A stretch of 64,000 bases of DNA, from assembly GCA_963971225.1 (NCBI GenBank), contig OZ020267.1, forward strand, positions 123,807,891-123,871,890, written 5' to 3'. Source of the DNA: Melieria omissa (lineage: Eukaryota; Arthropoda; Insecta; Diptera; Ulidiidae). A program made the position numbers and the translations under genes. Position 1 is the stretch's first letter. Each line of letters opens with the position of its first letter. Below the pieces are notes generated by a model, which searched no databases, was not told the origin of the DNA, and was given only the letters and a program-made list of their open reading frames with translations. This document shows positions 43,086 through 54,641 of the stretch, piece by piece.

Positions 43086-44939
43086 ATATTTAAAATTTGA
43101 AGCACACTTTTCTATAAAATTAGAAAAAACTTTAATGCAACAAGAACACATGAATTGTTTGTAGAACTAACCCATTGTATGGAGGTGTAATTTTATTGTT
43201 TAGGGGTCGCGCTTTCACTATCCCTGAGACGAAAATGTTAATTTTCTTTGTTTCTATCACCTAATAGGTTGTCAGATATCGGTGAGGTTTACTTTGTCGT
43301 GGGTCAGGTGACAAGTTGGCTACCAAAAAGGTTATCTTAGGTAGGGAAGGGTGTGTAGACCGCACATTCACTCGGAAGACAAAATAGTCCACCGTTGTCC
43401 TTCTTGTTTTCTTTTGAAACTAACCAACAGTCTCAACCAGTGGCAAACCAGTTCGACCTCTCAATGAAGGAGAATAGATACGAGAGTTCGACCTTCGCTG
43501 GTCAGAATAGTTCTTGTATGAATAGTGTGCTTGTATGAATAGTTCTGGCAACGCTAAGCATCACTGACGTAGAACCAATAATGATGGGTGATAGGTGATG
43601 ACTGCAACGAGCTGGTGAATAGAAGCTGGACTTAGGAAGATTACAAATTGCGTTTTCTTCAAGGACATTAAGAACATTAGTACCCGGCGGCTGCCGCAAT
43701 TGGTTCTGCTACGTCAAGAAGATTCAATACCTTTTTAAGTTAACGGTCAACATTCATTTTTACGGCAGAGGAATAACTAACTAAAAAAATAATTAAGTCA
43801 AGAAAGCTTCAGGTAAAAACTTCTATGTTCAAAAGTTTCTAATCTTTTCGTATGCAGATGCAAGATACAACACAGCTGCATAAGGACCTAAATTTTAAAA
43901 TATTCAAACCTAATTTTGCTGCCAATAGCAGCAATAATTGTATGCAAATAATATTATTTCTCTGCTTCCATAAAAAAGTTTAAAATTCTTCAATTCAACC
44001 ACATTTCGTAATAAACTTTGAACACTATTATTTAACCGTTCGTGGTGTAAATTGATATGAATCCAAGCCCGATACTTGTTAATGATAAAAATATATATAC
44101 AAATATATACGTAGATATTAATTGAAAAAAACGTATCGCATTGAAGTCCATGGTAACACAATTTAATTGACACTTTGCAAAAGATCGGAACAAATTTTAC
44201 ATCACTTATCTCCTTTGAAGCGTCACATCAGCCATTGAACTGGTATCAGTTCGCCGTACTTGTCCGTCTTAGTATTCTCCAAATGTTATCCGTTGTCCGC
44301 CTCCCGCAAAAAAAGTAAACACGAAAGTTTACGCTCGCACGGCAAATGGCACGTGACACGATACGCAGCTCACATGCGATGAATTACCGTCACAGCAATT
44401 GTCGGTGTCCTGTGCAAAGTCGACATACAATAGGCCCACTTGTCGATAGGCGGACAGACAGACAGGCAGGCAGGTGGCCAGCCGACTTTACGCATTCGCT
44501 TGAAAGCGTAGTCAGCTGTGCAGCTGCGATTGGCATCCGAGCCGTCGACGCCACCAATCGAATTCGACGATTGAAAGTGAAGCCAGAGCTAAAAAATGTG
44601 CCTGCAAAATACAAAAACAAAACTCTGCATTGGGAATGAAAAAATACAAAAAAATTAAGCAACGAATAAGCAGCGAATTTAAGCTGAAAGCAACAGCGAA
44701 ATGTTGTCAACGGTGAAGTTTGCGCGAGTGAAATGCGATAAGCCGCATCGACAACGGGCGACAGTCAGAGTTTGATGGCTTAAAATGTTACTGTGTTGTT
44801 GTTTTTTTTTTGTTGTAATTGTATTTTCAACGGGCAGCGAAAAATAAATCTTGATATCCATTGCTGATATGAGTGATATCATTCATGCAGTAATGACTAA
44901 GCTTAAAGCAATTAAATTATCTGTTGACTATCGGTCAAA
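43086..44939. other. No recognised gene
   Basis: Presumed intron or intergenic sequence, with possible decayed repeat pieces near 43368 and 43703. A frame at 44346-44639 has an Arg/His-rich start and no family resemblance. Confidence 0.35.
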
Positions 44940-46980
44940 AACTGCAACCCAACAACAATTCCATTAATTACAACTAGTCAACTAATAATTTTTAGTTTTT
45001 AGATTGATTTTTAATTTTTAGATTGATTAAAAAAATCACTTAGAAAAGCATAAAAATACAATTGATTAAGAGTGACTAAAAGTCAAACTTAGTAACGACT
45101 AAATCTTGAAACTAATTCATAGTAACTAAAAACTATCAATGATTATTAATGACTGAAATTGATAATTAAAAATTCCCAAAATTACAATTTTCATCATAAT
45201 TAATTAACAAGAACTGAAAATCTTGACAGAATAATACTGATTAATGTTAAAACAGTTGACTAGTAAACTGACTACTAATTAAGAATTACTTAAATCATAA
45301 CTAACTACGAATAATTAAAATTCTTGATGTAGTCAGATGGACTAAACATTGTGATTGGTGAACAATTACTGAAATAATGATTGATTAACCTTAATTAAAC
45401 TTCAAAACAGATTAACAATAACTTAAAGTTGTGATTAAGTGACAACAAAAATCGTTATTGATTAACAATTTTACAAATTATAATTGATTGAAATATAATT
45501 GAATATTATAATTAAATAATTGGAAATCGTATTTCAGAATAAAAAATTCCCAAAATTACAATTTTCATCATAATTAATTAACAATAACTGAAAATTTTGA
45601 CAGAATATTACTGATTAATGTTAAAACAGCTGACTAGTTAACTGACTACTAATTAAGAATTACTTAAATCATAACTAACTAAGAATAATTAAAATTCTTG
45701 ATGTAGTAAGATCGACTAAACATTGTGATTGGTGAACAATTACTGAAATAATTATTGATTAACCCTAATTAAACATTACAACTGATTTACAATAACTTAA
45801 AATTGTGATTGAGTGATTACAATGATTATTGATTAATAATGATTACAAATTATAATTGATTGAAATTCAAGTGAATGTAATAATTAAATAATTGACTCAG
45901 TCATGATCGTGTTTGATCGATCATGACTGAAAAGCATGATTATTAATAAAAACTTAATAGTGATGAATTAACAATATTGGAAAATTATAATTGATTTAAA
46001 ATAACTAAATATAAATTAAATAACTAAATAATAAATCTCTTAATTGACATTAATAATTGGCTGAAAATCATGATCAATTAAGGATGCTCAAAAATTATTG
46101 ATTGATTAAAAATAAATTAGATCGTAACTTAATAAGACAATTATTATTTATAATAGACAGGACTGGTTGATTAACAATAACTGAAAATCTTGAAAAAGTG
46201 TTGATTAAAAACTAGTGAAAACTACAAATTATTATTAAATATAGGTACGAATTAATCGAATTGGTTATTGAAATATATTTCCTTAAATAACTTCAAATCG
46301 TGATTGATTAACAAAAAATATATATAATGATTAATGTAAGTTAGCTGGCTAATTATTTTTTAATAGTTTGCCTAATTTTTTTTAGTTGGTTCATCATTGA
46401 AACTCATAATCGATTAGCTATAATCAATTTGTTCTACTATGACTAAAGTTCATGTTTTCTAATAAAAACTAAAATTGTGATTAACGAATTACATTCAGAA
46501 AACATGATTAATTAGAAATAATTAAATACAAAGGCTGAATAAAAGTCACTGAAACTCTCAATCAATCGACAATTGACTAACAGTTTGATTGATTAGGAAT
46601 AACTTCAATTACCATTAACTAATTAAAACCAATAATTGATTAAAAAAATTAAACATTATACATTTTTGACAGTGACTTGGAATTTGGTTGTATAACAGCT
46701 AAAATCATGATTGATTAAAAATATTTTTTATAATTAAAAATCACGATTGGTTAGTGAACCAATCAATACAAAAACTCATAAATATTCACCAAAACATTAT
46801 TGATATTGTTAGTCAACCAATCATGATTGATTAACAATAATTAAATATCATGATTGAGAGAGATTGAGAACGACTAACATTTGTGAAATAATTTAATTGG
46901 TTAACAATAATTGAAACTATCATTGATTAACAATAATTCAAAATCATTGACAAGATTTAAACATCATTATTGATTGATTA
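44940..46980. repeat. AT-rich degenerate array of TGATTAACAATAA(C/T)TGAAAAT-type units
   Basis: About 2 kb with almost no long frames, made of variants of a 25-30 bp phrase: TGATTAACAATAACTGAAAATC (46170), TGATTAACAATAATTAAATATC (46829), TTAACAATAATTGAAACTATC (46901) and many TGATTGATTA blocks. The variants are scattered on both strands and strongly diverged, which suggests an old minisatellite that grew and drifted. A recent internal duplication is listed separately. Confidence 0.7.
45165..45893 (+). repeat. 374-bp tandem duplication within the AT-rich array
   Basis: AATTCCCAAAATTACAATTT at 45171 recurs at 45545. The two copies stay collinear through CTGATTAATGTTAAAACAG, TTCTTGATGTAGT.AGAT and ACATTGTGATTGGTGAACAA to TACAAATTATAATTGATTG (45472 and 45844; the spacing is 372-374 bp throughout). 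Identity is roughly 90 percent by eye, so the duplication is much younger than the background array. Confidence 0.92.
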
Positions 46981-48144
46981 AGCATTTATCCGTGTGTGGG
47001 TCTTTATCTCGTTGGCCATAGCAACAACAAGATCGGAAACAGACTGCAATATTTTCTTTGTTAATATCATCCAGACTTTTATTTTTTTTAATATAAAGAA
47101 AAACAAAGTAGTCAGCAAATTCTGTCAATACTTTTTGACAACCCATATGTGTGCGTGTGTGTGTGACTACATGCAGCGGGTAGAGCGTTCGCTGCTTTCT
47201 GTCTGATTAATTTGCTTCACCTGTGGCGAAATTTCCTTCAGCATCCACCCCGTAATTATTTCTTTCGTAGATGCCATCACCACCTTATCGTCGTTAGCTC
47301 TTCGCGCACATTCACCGTCCAACTTCAAGACCCCTTCAGACCTCCTTCGTCTTATTCTCGCCCGTTGCAGCAGCAACGTTCAGTTTGCTGTGTTCGTCCC
47401 TTTTGCAGTCCATCGGTTTTTTGTTACAATTGGTTGCACATAAATTTTATTGCATGCCGCAAAGTACGCAGCTACACCAACAACAATGACCGCTGCACCA
47501 AAAGTCGCCCTTTAATTCTTCTCTGTGGGCGAAAATACTCGTAACAAAGTGAAATGAAAAAAGCCGAAAACTTATTTTTGGTGCGGCTCTGAGGCGAATT
47601 AATTTTGTCACAAAGTCAGCGCAGCTGCCAGGCAACCTTTGCCCGCAGCACCGCTGCAGGTTTGCGCAATGATTCGTCTGGTCGAAGCAAAAGTTTTCGC
47701 CGCATTGCAGCCCGTTCGTTGCCGTTTCAGGATAGCATTTCAATTGTTGTTATTGTAGCCTTTCGCGTTGCCTATGAGCCGCCCACATCGAGTTCACTTT
47801 TCAGTGGACACTTTTGATCGTTTATGGGGAAACTTGTCCGTTTGTTGGTTGCGGTCGGAGTGCGCGCTGTACGGTGGTGCAATTTTAGTTGCAGCGACTT
47901 CAGTTCTTTTTAATCACCGCATTCTTGTAGAGAATTTTATCGGTTTCGCTTGAAGAGTAACTTGCATGAAAGTTGTTAACGGTGTTTTCATTAATTTTCG
48001 TTGTTGAATTTATTGATATTTTTCCACATATGTTAATACATAAAGTAGTTTTGACTGGTAAAGGTTATGGATTCCAGTTTGTGTTTTTCTTAATCCCAAT
48101 GAGTTTGAAATTGGATTGTTCCCACTATTTTTCAAAGTAGAACA
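46981..48144. other. No recognised gene
   Basis: 47200-47950 is GC-richer with overlapping frames on both strands but no domain signature. Confidence 0.35.
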
Positions 48145-48790
48145 TTGAAGGGGAGTTACCGCGAAAACAAGAAAAACCTATATTTCCTCTTCATCAATCT
48201 CGAGAGCGCGTTCGAAAGGGTACCAAGACAACAAACAGAGCAAGTTTGTAGAGAGCAGCAAGTAGCCGAATACTACATCGACGCAATAAGAGACACGATA
48301 GATAATGTCACAACGATGGTCAGAATTCCGACAGGCGAAGGCGAAGACTTTAATATAGAAGTAAGGGTACATCAAGGTTCCATGAATATCATGAATTACA
48401 TAACAAAGACCATTTAACGTATGGCGTCATGGAATATTATTCTTGACATTGTTTTGATAAGAAAATACGACGTGCAGGCATTGCTCAATCAGTGGCAACT
48501 CGCGCTTGAGTCGCACGGACTTAAGATCAGTAAAAATTAGACAAAAGTAATGTGTTACGAAATCGATATACCTGGAAGATAGACACATTGAAATACTTTG
48601 GATCCAGGCCTTCACCAACTGGCGGTATCAGCAAATATGTGCCACACATAATCAACTTTTCGTCGATGAAGTCAAAGTTTGCCAACTTAGACTTTGTCTA
48701 TGCGACAAGAGAGGTCCTCTGCTCTCTCTCTCTCTTTCTCTCTATACCCTTTTTAAACAACCAGCTAAATTACGAAATTAATAATTTGTC
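48145..48790 (+). pseudogene. RTE/BovB-like LINE reverse-transcriptase fragment
   Basis: The + frame gives YRENKKNLYFLFINLESAFE then RVPRQQ, matching the palm motif YRE.NK.LH..F.DLEKA.DRVP of RTE-type elements. It continues with TTMVRIPTGEGEDFNIEVRV and HQGS, the VGLHQGS motif. After a gap, WNIILDIVLIRK is the decayed LLFADDIVLI catalytic region (near 48430-48460). NQWQLALESHGLKISK follows, and, after further stops, TLKYFGSRPSPTGGISKYV (compare FKYLGS..). Frameshifts and stops are present at several points. This is an old, inactive copy. Confidence 0.82.
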
Positions 48791-49126
48791 TTAATGTAGG
48801 TTTTTTTTTTGTACCGTGTTCACTCCTCTCTGGAGCATAGGGCCTCCACAAGACAACATTGTCTTGGTTACGTTAATCAGTTGTGTTGTTCTGCCAGGAT
48901 AGGTGATTGGCCTGGTCCTACTAAGTGATGGTGCCATCTAACGCCGCTTAGGAACAACGCCTCCTTTATAGCAAGCTACCGCCCGTAGCACCATCTGTTG
49001 TGAGGAGGTTGCAGCAGAATGGTTGGGGACCTCGCTAGATCAATTTGGTGCGCTGTTTTCGCAGTTGTCCCGCTTACCCTTGCAGATGTCGCTCGTGCGC
49101 CGTGTGTAACTGTTTATTTGTTTACT
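48791..49126. other. Possible LINE 3' flank, otherwise nothing
   Basis: GC-richer sequence directly after the RTE fragment could be its 3' UTR; no poly-A or short-repeat end was recognised. Confidence 0.3.
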
Positions 49127-49130
49127 TTAA

Positions 49131-49213
49131 CCCTTTCCGCCATGAAAATAACAACCCGCTGTATGAATTGTATGGGCTGTAGTCCAATATATTGGACATT
49201 GTGACTAAAAGGG
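49131..49213. mobile_element. Very small TTAA-flanked segment, possible MITE
   Basis: 83 bp between TTAA at 49127-49130 and TTAA at 49214-49217. It begins CCCTTTCCG and ends AAAAGGG, so only six to seven terminal bases are inverted. A perfect 16-bp palindrome GTCCAATATATTGGAC lies inside. The left end resembles the element at 8332 (CCCTTTCGC). Short matches in AT-rich DNA could be chance. Confidence 0.35.
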
Positions 49214-49383
49214 TTAACCAGCCGCACAGCGCATAATTGCGCGTAATATTGTGTGGAAGTGAGTGGAATAGGAATAATATGGTTAAGAATCAATGAACTT
49301 GGATATGTTGCAGGGTTTTTTTAGGAAAATTTAGAGAACAGGAAAACTCGTAAAAATTGGTTGGAAAAGTGCGGGGACACATG

Positions 49384-49449
49384 GTGGGAGTTGAGAACAC
49401 ACGACCTCTGGGATTACAGTCTAGTGCACTCAGTGCTGGGCTATCAAGG
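49384..49449 (-). pseudogene. tRNA-Tyr-like sequence (tRNA pseudogene or SINE head)
   Basis: On the minus strand the order CCTTGATAGCCCAG (acceptor, D arm and A-box), GACTGTAATCCC (anticodon arm with GTA), AGAGGTCGTGTGTTCTCAA (T arm, B-box-like) parallels eukaryotic tRNA-Tyr (CCTTCGATAGCTCAG .. GACTGTA .. AGGTCG..GGTTCAA). The acceptor stem no longer pairs well and the D-loop GG is lost, so it is not a working tRNA. Confidence 0.45.
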
Positions 49450-50103
49450 CTGCTGTAGGTAGGTAGGTTTAAACTGATCTACATTTTTTGTCATAAAAAA
49501 ATCTCAATTTAGCTAATTGCAATTAGCCCTAACTGAGCTCGATTCGCCATGCAACCCAGTGTCGTTCTGTTATCGATCAACAAATTCATTCACAATTGAT
49601 GGAACCAATACGATTTTGAGAAATTCATAAAGGCGAAAGACTTTTTTTAACATTGTGGACTTTGCAATTTCGTTTGAAAAATTACGAAATATTATTAAAT
49701 GTTCAATACATGTCTTCAAGAACGTTTTTTATACATAAACAGAAAAAAATAATTTATTCCGTCAGAACAAAAGCACGTTCGATGACATTTTCAATATCAG
49801 AGTAAGTTAAATTGGGTGTGTGTGAATAGCAAAAACGATAACTAATTTATTTATATAAGTTAGTTCCGACTCGATCGGAACGCGTTCTTTATTGTTCAAA
49901 GCTCAACTTAAAACTAAACTACCAGCTAAAATCTTCTTACGAACTAGCCCAAGCACGTCGCTGAACAGCGCTGCGTAATCGATATTGCGAAATCGATGCT
50001 TGCAGCCCTGTCAGCGTTTCTGTCCGAAAAGAGCGGACGCCGCAATGCGTTGCGGAATTAGTCGCAGACGCATTACCAGCGTTCTTTGCCGAAATTGTAA
50101 GGC
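49450..50103. other. No gene; LTR-like composition near 49855-50000
   Basis: A stretch starting AGTTAGTTCCGACTCGATCG resembles LTR edges seen in fly retroelements, but I found neither a partner LTR nor coding sequence. Confidence 0.25.
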
Positions 50104-50203
50104 CGTTGACATTAACCGAAGTGCCAATGCCAACAGCCGAAAAAACGCGCTCCTCAGCAACATTGTATGGTTGTTGACATTAACTGAAGTGTTAATGTCA
50201 ACA
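50104..50203. repeat. Two hairpin units, 68 bp apart
   Basis: TGTTGACATTAAC (50172-50184) and GTTAATGTCAACA (50191-50203) form a perfect 13-bp stem with a 6-base loop. A decayed version (CGTTGACATTAAC .. GCCAATGCCAACA, 50104-50135) precedes it by 68 bp, followed in both cases by a (A/T)(T/G)CCG-like tail. No coding role seen. Confidence 0.7.
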
Positions 50204-50615
50204 TCCGGAAATATTGGTGCCGTCCGTCAACTTATATTCAGTCTATGTAAAGTTGACTTACTTAAAGACTATGGGAAACAACAACTACTTATATACACAA
50301 TTAATTACAAAGACCAAACAAGGCTTATCTAAAACTATAATCGTTTGCACTAAAATCTCTACATATTGCGGACATAAATCGGATTCATCTGGCTTTTGGT
50401 TAATTTGATGAATAATTTGTTCGATGTACTGCGATAGGAAATTAATGATTTTGTTTCAAAGGCCGATATATCTCTAAACCACTAACAAAATTCAATAATT
50501 CAGGACATCTGAAGATGTCGCAAGATATTAAAATATGGGCGAATGCGAGGAAAGTTCTCCGCTCACTGAGAGATTGCAAACCAAGCAATTTACGTCGGGA
50601 AATCTTGTAAACATT

Positions 50616-50672
50616 TTTTTAATCATTTTAATGCAATTCGAATGATTCTCGTAGTAAGGGTTTCAGATTACA
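50616..50672 (-). repeat. Second copy of part of the LINE fragment at 51160-51400
   Basis: AATGCAATTCGAATGATTCT and CGTAGTAAGGGTTTCAGATTA here match 51206-51247 with two or three changes. It is a small piece of the same LINE family on the same strand. Confidence 0.75.
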
Positions 50673-51159
50673 CGGTACAACAATTTTGCGGGTTTCAAAA
50701 AACCCGTGGAGTTTCTCAACTGTTCCTTATATTTTCGGAGTCGCTGATCACGATGTATGTACGGATCACCTTTAGTTTGGGTTGTACAGGGTGTTGAAGT
50801 TACAAGCTATGCCCCAATTAACCGTAGATCGAGCTTTGTATCAAAAATGATACATTTGATTTTTTGTTTTCTTATAACTTTTTTCAGGATATATTTAATT
50901 GAACCATTGTTGTGACTTTGTTTGTGTTAGGATTATGCTTGTTTCAAACCATCTTTCACACTTTTTTAAGAAAGAGGTCTTGAGAAAATTGAAAAGTTTA
51001 TAATTTTCTCCTTTGAATACATAGGATAGGATTCCTTAAAGTTTTTTGAAGCTTGATCTACGGTTAAACAAATTTATTTAAATGGTCGAACTAATCCTAA
51101 TCTAACAATATTGGTATCAAAAGAAAGAACATTATGTCTCCAATTCAAATCAAATAACA
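50673..51159. other. Sequence between two LINE pieces, nothing recognised
   Basis: AT-rich, no frame of interest. Confidence 0.3.
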
Positions 51160-51400
51160 ACACATTATGAAATTTTAGTATTGTAAAAATTTTTTTTAAT
51201 CATTTCAATGCAATTCGAATGATTCTCGTAGTAAGGGTTCCAGATTATTGAAGCGAAATCCAAGACACTTCGAACCAGAGTTGTGTAAAGCGGTTTGAAG
51301 GTCAAAGAATTCTTAAAACCTTTTGAATTCATTTTAATAAATTCCAGCATGGAAAAAGCTTTCGACGTTATGTAATTACGTTTTTGTAGGGGCACCTTCC
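51160..51400 (-). pseudogene. LINE ORF2 fragment after the reverse transcriptase
   Basis: The minus-strand frame reads KAFSMLEFIKMNSKGFKN then TFKPLYTTLVRSVLDFASII and WNPYYENHSNCIEMIKKNF. This matches the Jockey-type thumb block KA.RMLGFIKRNSK.F.D..TLK.LY..LVRS.LE...VIWNP. Only this piece remains, ending in a short unrelated stretch. Neighbouring sequence 50616-50672 duplicates part of it. Confidence 0.75.
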
Positions 51401-53489
51401 TCGAAAGCGTATCAAGTCAATGCGAATCGACTGCGACTATTGTATAAACATGGTGAACGTCTTCACATTCCATACAAATTCGAATGTAAAACGCAGACTT
51501 TGAGGATTTTCACACAACTTCCTTCACACACTTCACTTCACTTTTACCTTCTCACAATGCTCGGAGTGGCTGAAATTGCTGCTTTCTTTGTCTGATTTGC
51601 GTGTCGGCAATTGCGCGACGACACTTAAGCGGCTGATGGCGCAGTTAATTAACGCAACGTTAATGCACACTTAAAGCATGAAAAGGGCTTAAGCCGGCTT
51701 ATTGTGAACGAGGTAATTAAAAATTCTCGAAGATGATTGCGCAAAATATGCGGTTGCGATTTTCAGTTTTCGTATGCGATTAATTGTTGCTGCTTCTTGG
51801 TGCGACGCATCGTGGGGTGAAATGGAGAGCAAAGCATTAAAATTATGCGTTGATATTCAAGAATAACAAAAAACAATAACAATAACAAACTAATGAGGGA
51901 GCGATGGGGGGCTAGGATGGGGATGAAAATCTCAATTTGGGTCGACCTTAAGTAATTATGTGAATTTTTTTGAATTAACTAAACGGTCGCTGGCTTAATT
52001 TCGGGCACACGGCCCAGAAAGTCCAAAAACTTTCCGCTAAAATACGCAACATTAAAACTGTCAAGAACTGGGTTTTTTTTCGCTTGGTTGCACTGTTTTT
52101 CGGTTTGTGTTTTGGTTTTTGGGTTGTTGATGTTTTTGTTGGTGTTATTGTTACCGCCTGCGACGCATAATTACCAAGAGGCAGTAACATTAAAAATAAT
52201 AACGACGTTTCAGCGCACTAAGTAGGCGCATTTTAAATGATTCTCGTTTAGCTGCTTCAGCTCGACTGGGCGTTGCTGGGGCGTGTTCTGCATCCCCGCC
52301 CCGTGCGCTGTTGTGCGACCCAACTGACAGCCCTGGGGCGGCCGAGTGGCCGGTGTGCTTGTGTTATGAGTGGTCGCTGACAAGAAAAGCCCCTCGGCAA
52401 TTATCAACAATAACACCGGCGCGGCGCGAACAATGGCGCCCAGTGTCCGCGACTGCCGGCAGAAAACAATGCACCCAGCAGTCCTCTGCCAGTTGGCCAG
52501 CGATGAAGAAACCAAAAGCGGCCAAGCGAAGCGGCAAAACTGTTGAGGCAACAGCGGCAAAGTGTGGAAATTAACTCGTCAACTTACGCAAACACAGCGG
52601 CATTCAGGCACTTAGTCACTCACTCTTGGGGCGAGACGGGCAGTCAGTTAAGTAAAGAAGTGCCTTGCCGCGGAAAAAGGAATTTTTCTGCGAACCCTCT
52701 GTCTGACGCATTGTGGCGGACATTATAAAAGTTTTGCGAATGCAGCATCGCACAATCGAGCGTCAAGCACGCTCGACCCCACCTGCTGACTTCCTGTCTG
52801 TGCGTCTTTCAGGTGAACGCCGAATTCCATGAAAGCGTCTCACAAAAGCAAAACGGTGTGCTTTAAGGCGCTTCGAACACTTACTCGGTGTAGCGTCCCG
52901 AGGAGAAGAGATAATTTCGCATAAAGCACCAGCGGAATGTTCCACATTTTCTCAGTCCCAACTTGACACTAAAGGTCCTTTATGACAGTGGAGCTATGCA
53001 GTCACCGATGCCGCGAGCAGCACAAAAGTTGTTTTATGTCCAACACAAAGGCGGCCATTTCCAGAATACTTCAACAGGTGTCGGGGGCACAGACTTTTGT
53101 TTGTATGGGTTTTTATGTGATTTAAAGTATTTGGGTTTCGAAGAGTTTGACTGAATTGAGGCCAATACAAAAGCGATAATATATGATAGTAGTTTGTATA
53201 TAGGAGATATCTGACTTGGCAAAGCGACTAAACTTACTTGTCATTGCAACACATTACCGGATTATGGCAGCAAGAGTTGATAGCGATACAGGCTTTTTCT
53301 CTTTGTCGCTGATTTATAATGACTGCATTGAATAAGTTTTATGCTGGGGTACCATCGGAGATTCGTGCAGGTTATATGACCAAACCAAAAAAACCATTGA
53401 TGGTTAAGGTGTGAAGGTCAACTAAACGACCGATATCAATAACCTTTTCCCGCATATCATCCAAAAATGTCCTGCAGTGCCGGATAGCA
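51401..53489. other. Non-coding; GC-rich part 52220-52800
   Basis: Several overlapping frames open in the GC-rich part on both strands, none with a recognisable domain. The rest is AT-rich. Confidence 0.35.
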
Positions 53490-54050
53490 ATAAAAAAGAT
53501 GTCTGGGAATCACAAGCTGCATATTTGTTGGATACCCGATCACAAAGACATTGAGGGCAAGGAGTCAGCAGACAAAAGCCAGATGTTCACCTGCCAGATG
53601 ATCAAATCAGCAACGTTTCGATGCCTCTGCAGGCGTTCAACAAAGGTTTAGAAGACAACCTAATGAGAAAAACGAAGAAAGCGAGGTGGAACAACTTAAT
53701 TACTTGCACAACCGCTTAAACAATTCTAAGATAATTCAATGAAGTGCATACGAAATTTGTTCTCAAGCGCCCGAAAAACGACTGCAGAGCCATCACAGAC
53801 ATACTAACGCAAAAAAGATGAGCATCACGGAGTCGGATGAGGAAATGCAGCAGAGGAAACCCTGGAACCAAGGAAACCCTGTGGCACATTCTTTGCTCTT
53901 GTACGGCTGTCTCAAGACTGCGGCTTACTTACTTAGGAGCCCCGTACTCTTCTGGGTTAGAAGAGATTCCCAAGAACCTTCATTCTCACAGATCCACTTT
54001 ACGTCAATACTTAACAGCAAAGAACTCTAACTGGTAACATTAGGGACCCA
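53490..54050 (+). pseudogene. LINE RNase H and C-terminal fragment
   Basis: On the + strand LHICWIPDHKDIEGKESADK near 53508-53570 matches the RNase H motif WVPGH..IEGNE.ADELA. Downstream, frames near 53840-54040 read ETLWHILCSCTAVSRLRL then TYLGAPYSSGLEEI, matching the C-terminal zinc and tail block E..EH.LC.CPAL.R.RL..LG. Frames shift between these parts. An I/Loa-type LINE with an RNase H domain is likely. Confidence 0.7.
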
Positions 54051-54123
54051 ACAAGGTCCATGCGTGGCCGACTTGGCCAGCCAGCTTACATAACCCAACC
54101 CAGCCTACTTCTGCTGGCCCACA

Positions 54124-54168
54124 CAGGCGTAGTTCGTATCACTGAATTGTGCCCAAATAAAATACTGT
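54124..54168. repeat. Short repeat shared with 58750-58795
   Basis: CAGGCGTAGTTCGTATCACTG and ATTGTGC plus an AATAAAA signal; the partner reads CAGGCGTAATTCGTTTCACTG, ATTGTGC and AATAAAAC in the same orientation. This may be an LTR edge with its polyadenylation signal. Confidence 0.55.
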
Positions 54169-54405
54169 GAATATTTTTAACACAGTTCACCACTAGTAGT
54201 CACTTTATTTGTAATTACCACTGTTTTGCACTTATCATTTATTTCACTTTACTTTCACTATTCCCTTTCGCTTCAGCAGAACCAAAACTCCCTCACTGCG
54301 TTGTACCTGGCTGTGTTTGATCTTCTTCTTCTTGACTGGCATGACAGCCCGATTGCGAGACTATGGCCTAGCTACCCGCAACCAACCGTGTTGTGCGTGC
54401 GAATA
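54169..54405. other. Possible LTR-like sequence, unresolved
   Basis: Pyrimidine-rich part (TTTCACTTTACTTTCACTA) then a GC-richer part. Similar style to 33780-33860, but no boundaries. Confidence 0.25.
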
Positions 54406-54641
54406 TTTTGACAAGGTTGGGGAAGGGACGTACAGTTTTATGCCGATTCCGAACGGCAAGTTGGAAGCTTTTTCATAGACAATTTTACTCTCAGAGGTTT
54501 GCCATTTCCTGCTGAGAGGACAGCTGCCAAAAGAAAAATTTTTGTTTTTCTTTTTTTTTCGGTGTTAACGCATCGGAATATTGAACTCGCGGAGTCTTGA
54601 CTCGCGGCTCAACGCACTAGCCAGCTGAGCTACGGCGGCTG
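54406..54641 (-). repeat. tRNA-derived SINE, copy 2
   Basis: The minus strand begins CAGCCGCCGTAGCTCAGCTG (tRNA-like 5' end with an A-box), continues to GCGAGTTCAATATTCC (B-box-like), has a linker of A and AAACAAAAA, then the body CAGGAAATGGCAAACCTCTG ... CCGTTCGGAATCGGCATAAA and ends CCAACCTTGTCAAAA. It is collinear over its whole length with copy 1 at 8632-8865, with a better-preserved A-box. Confidence 0.85.
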
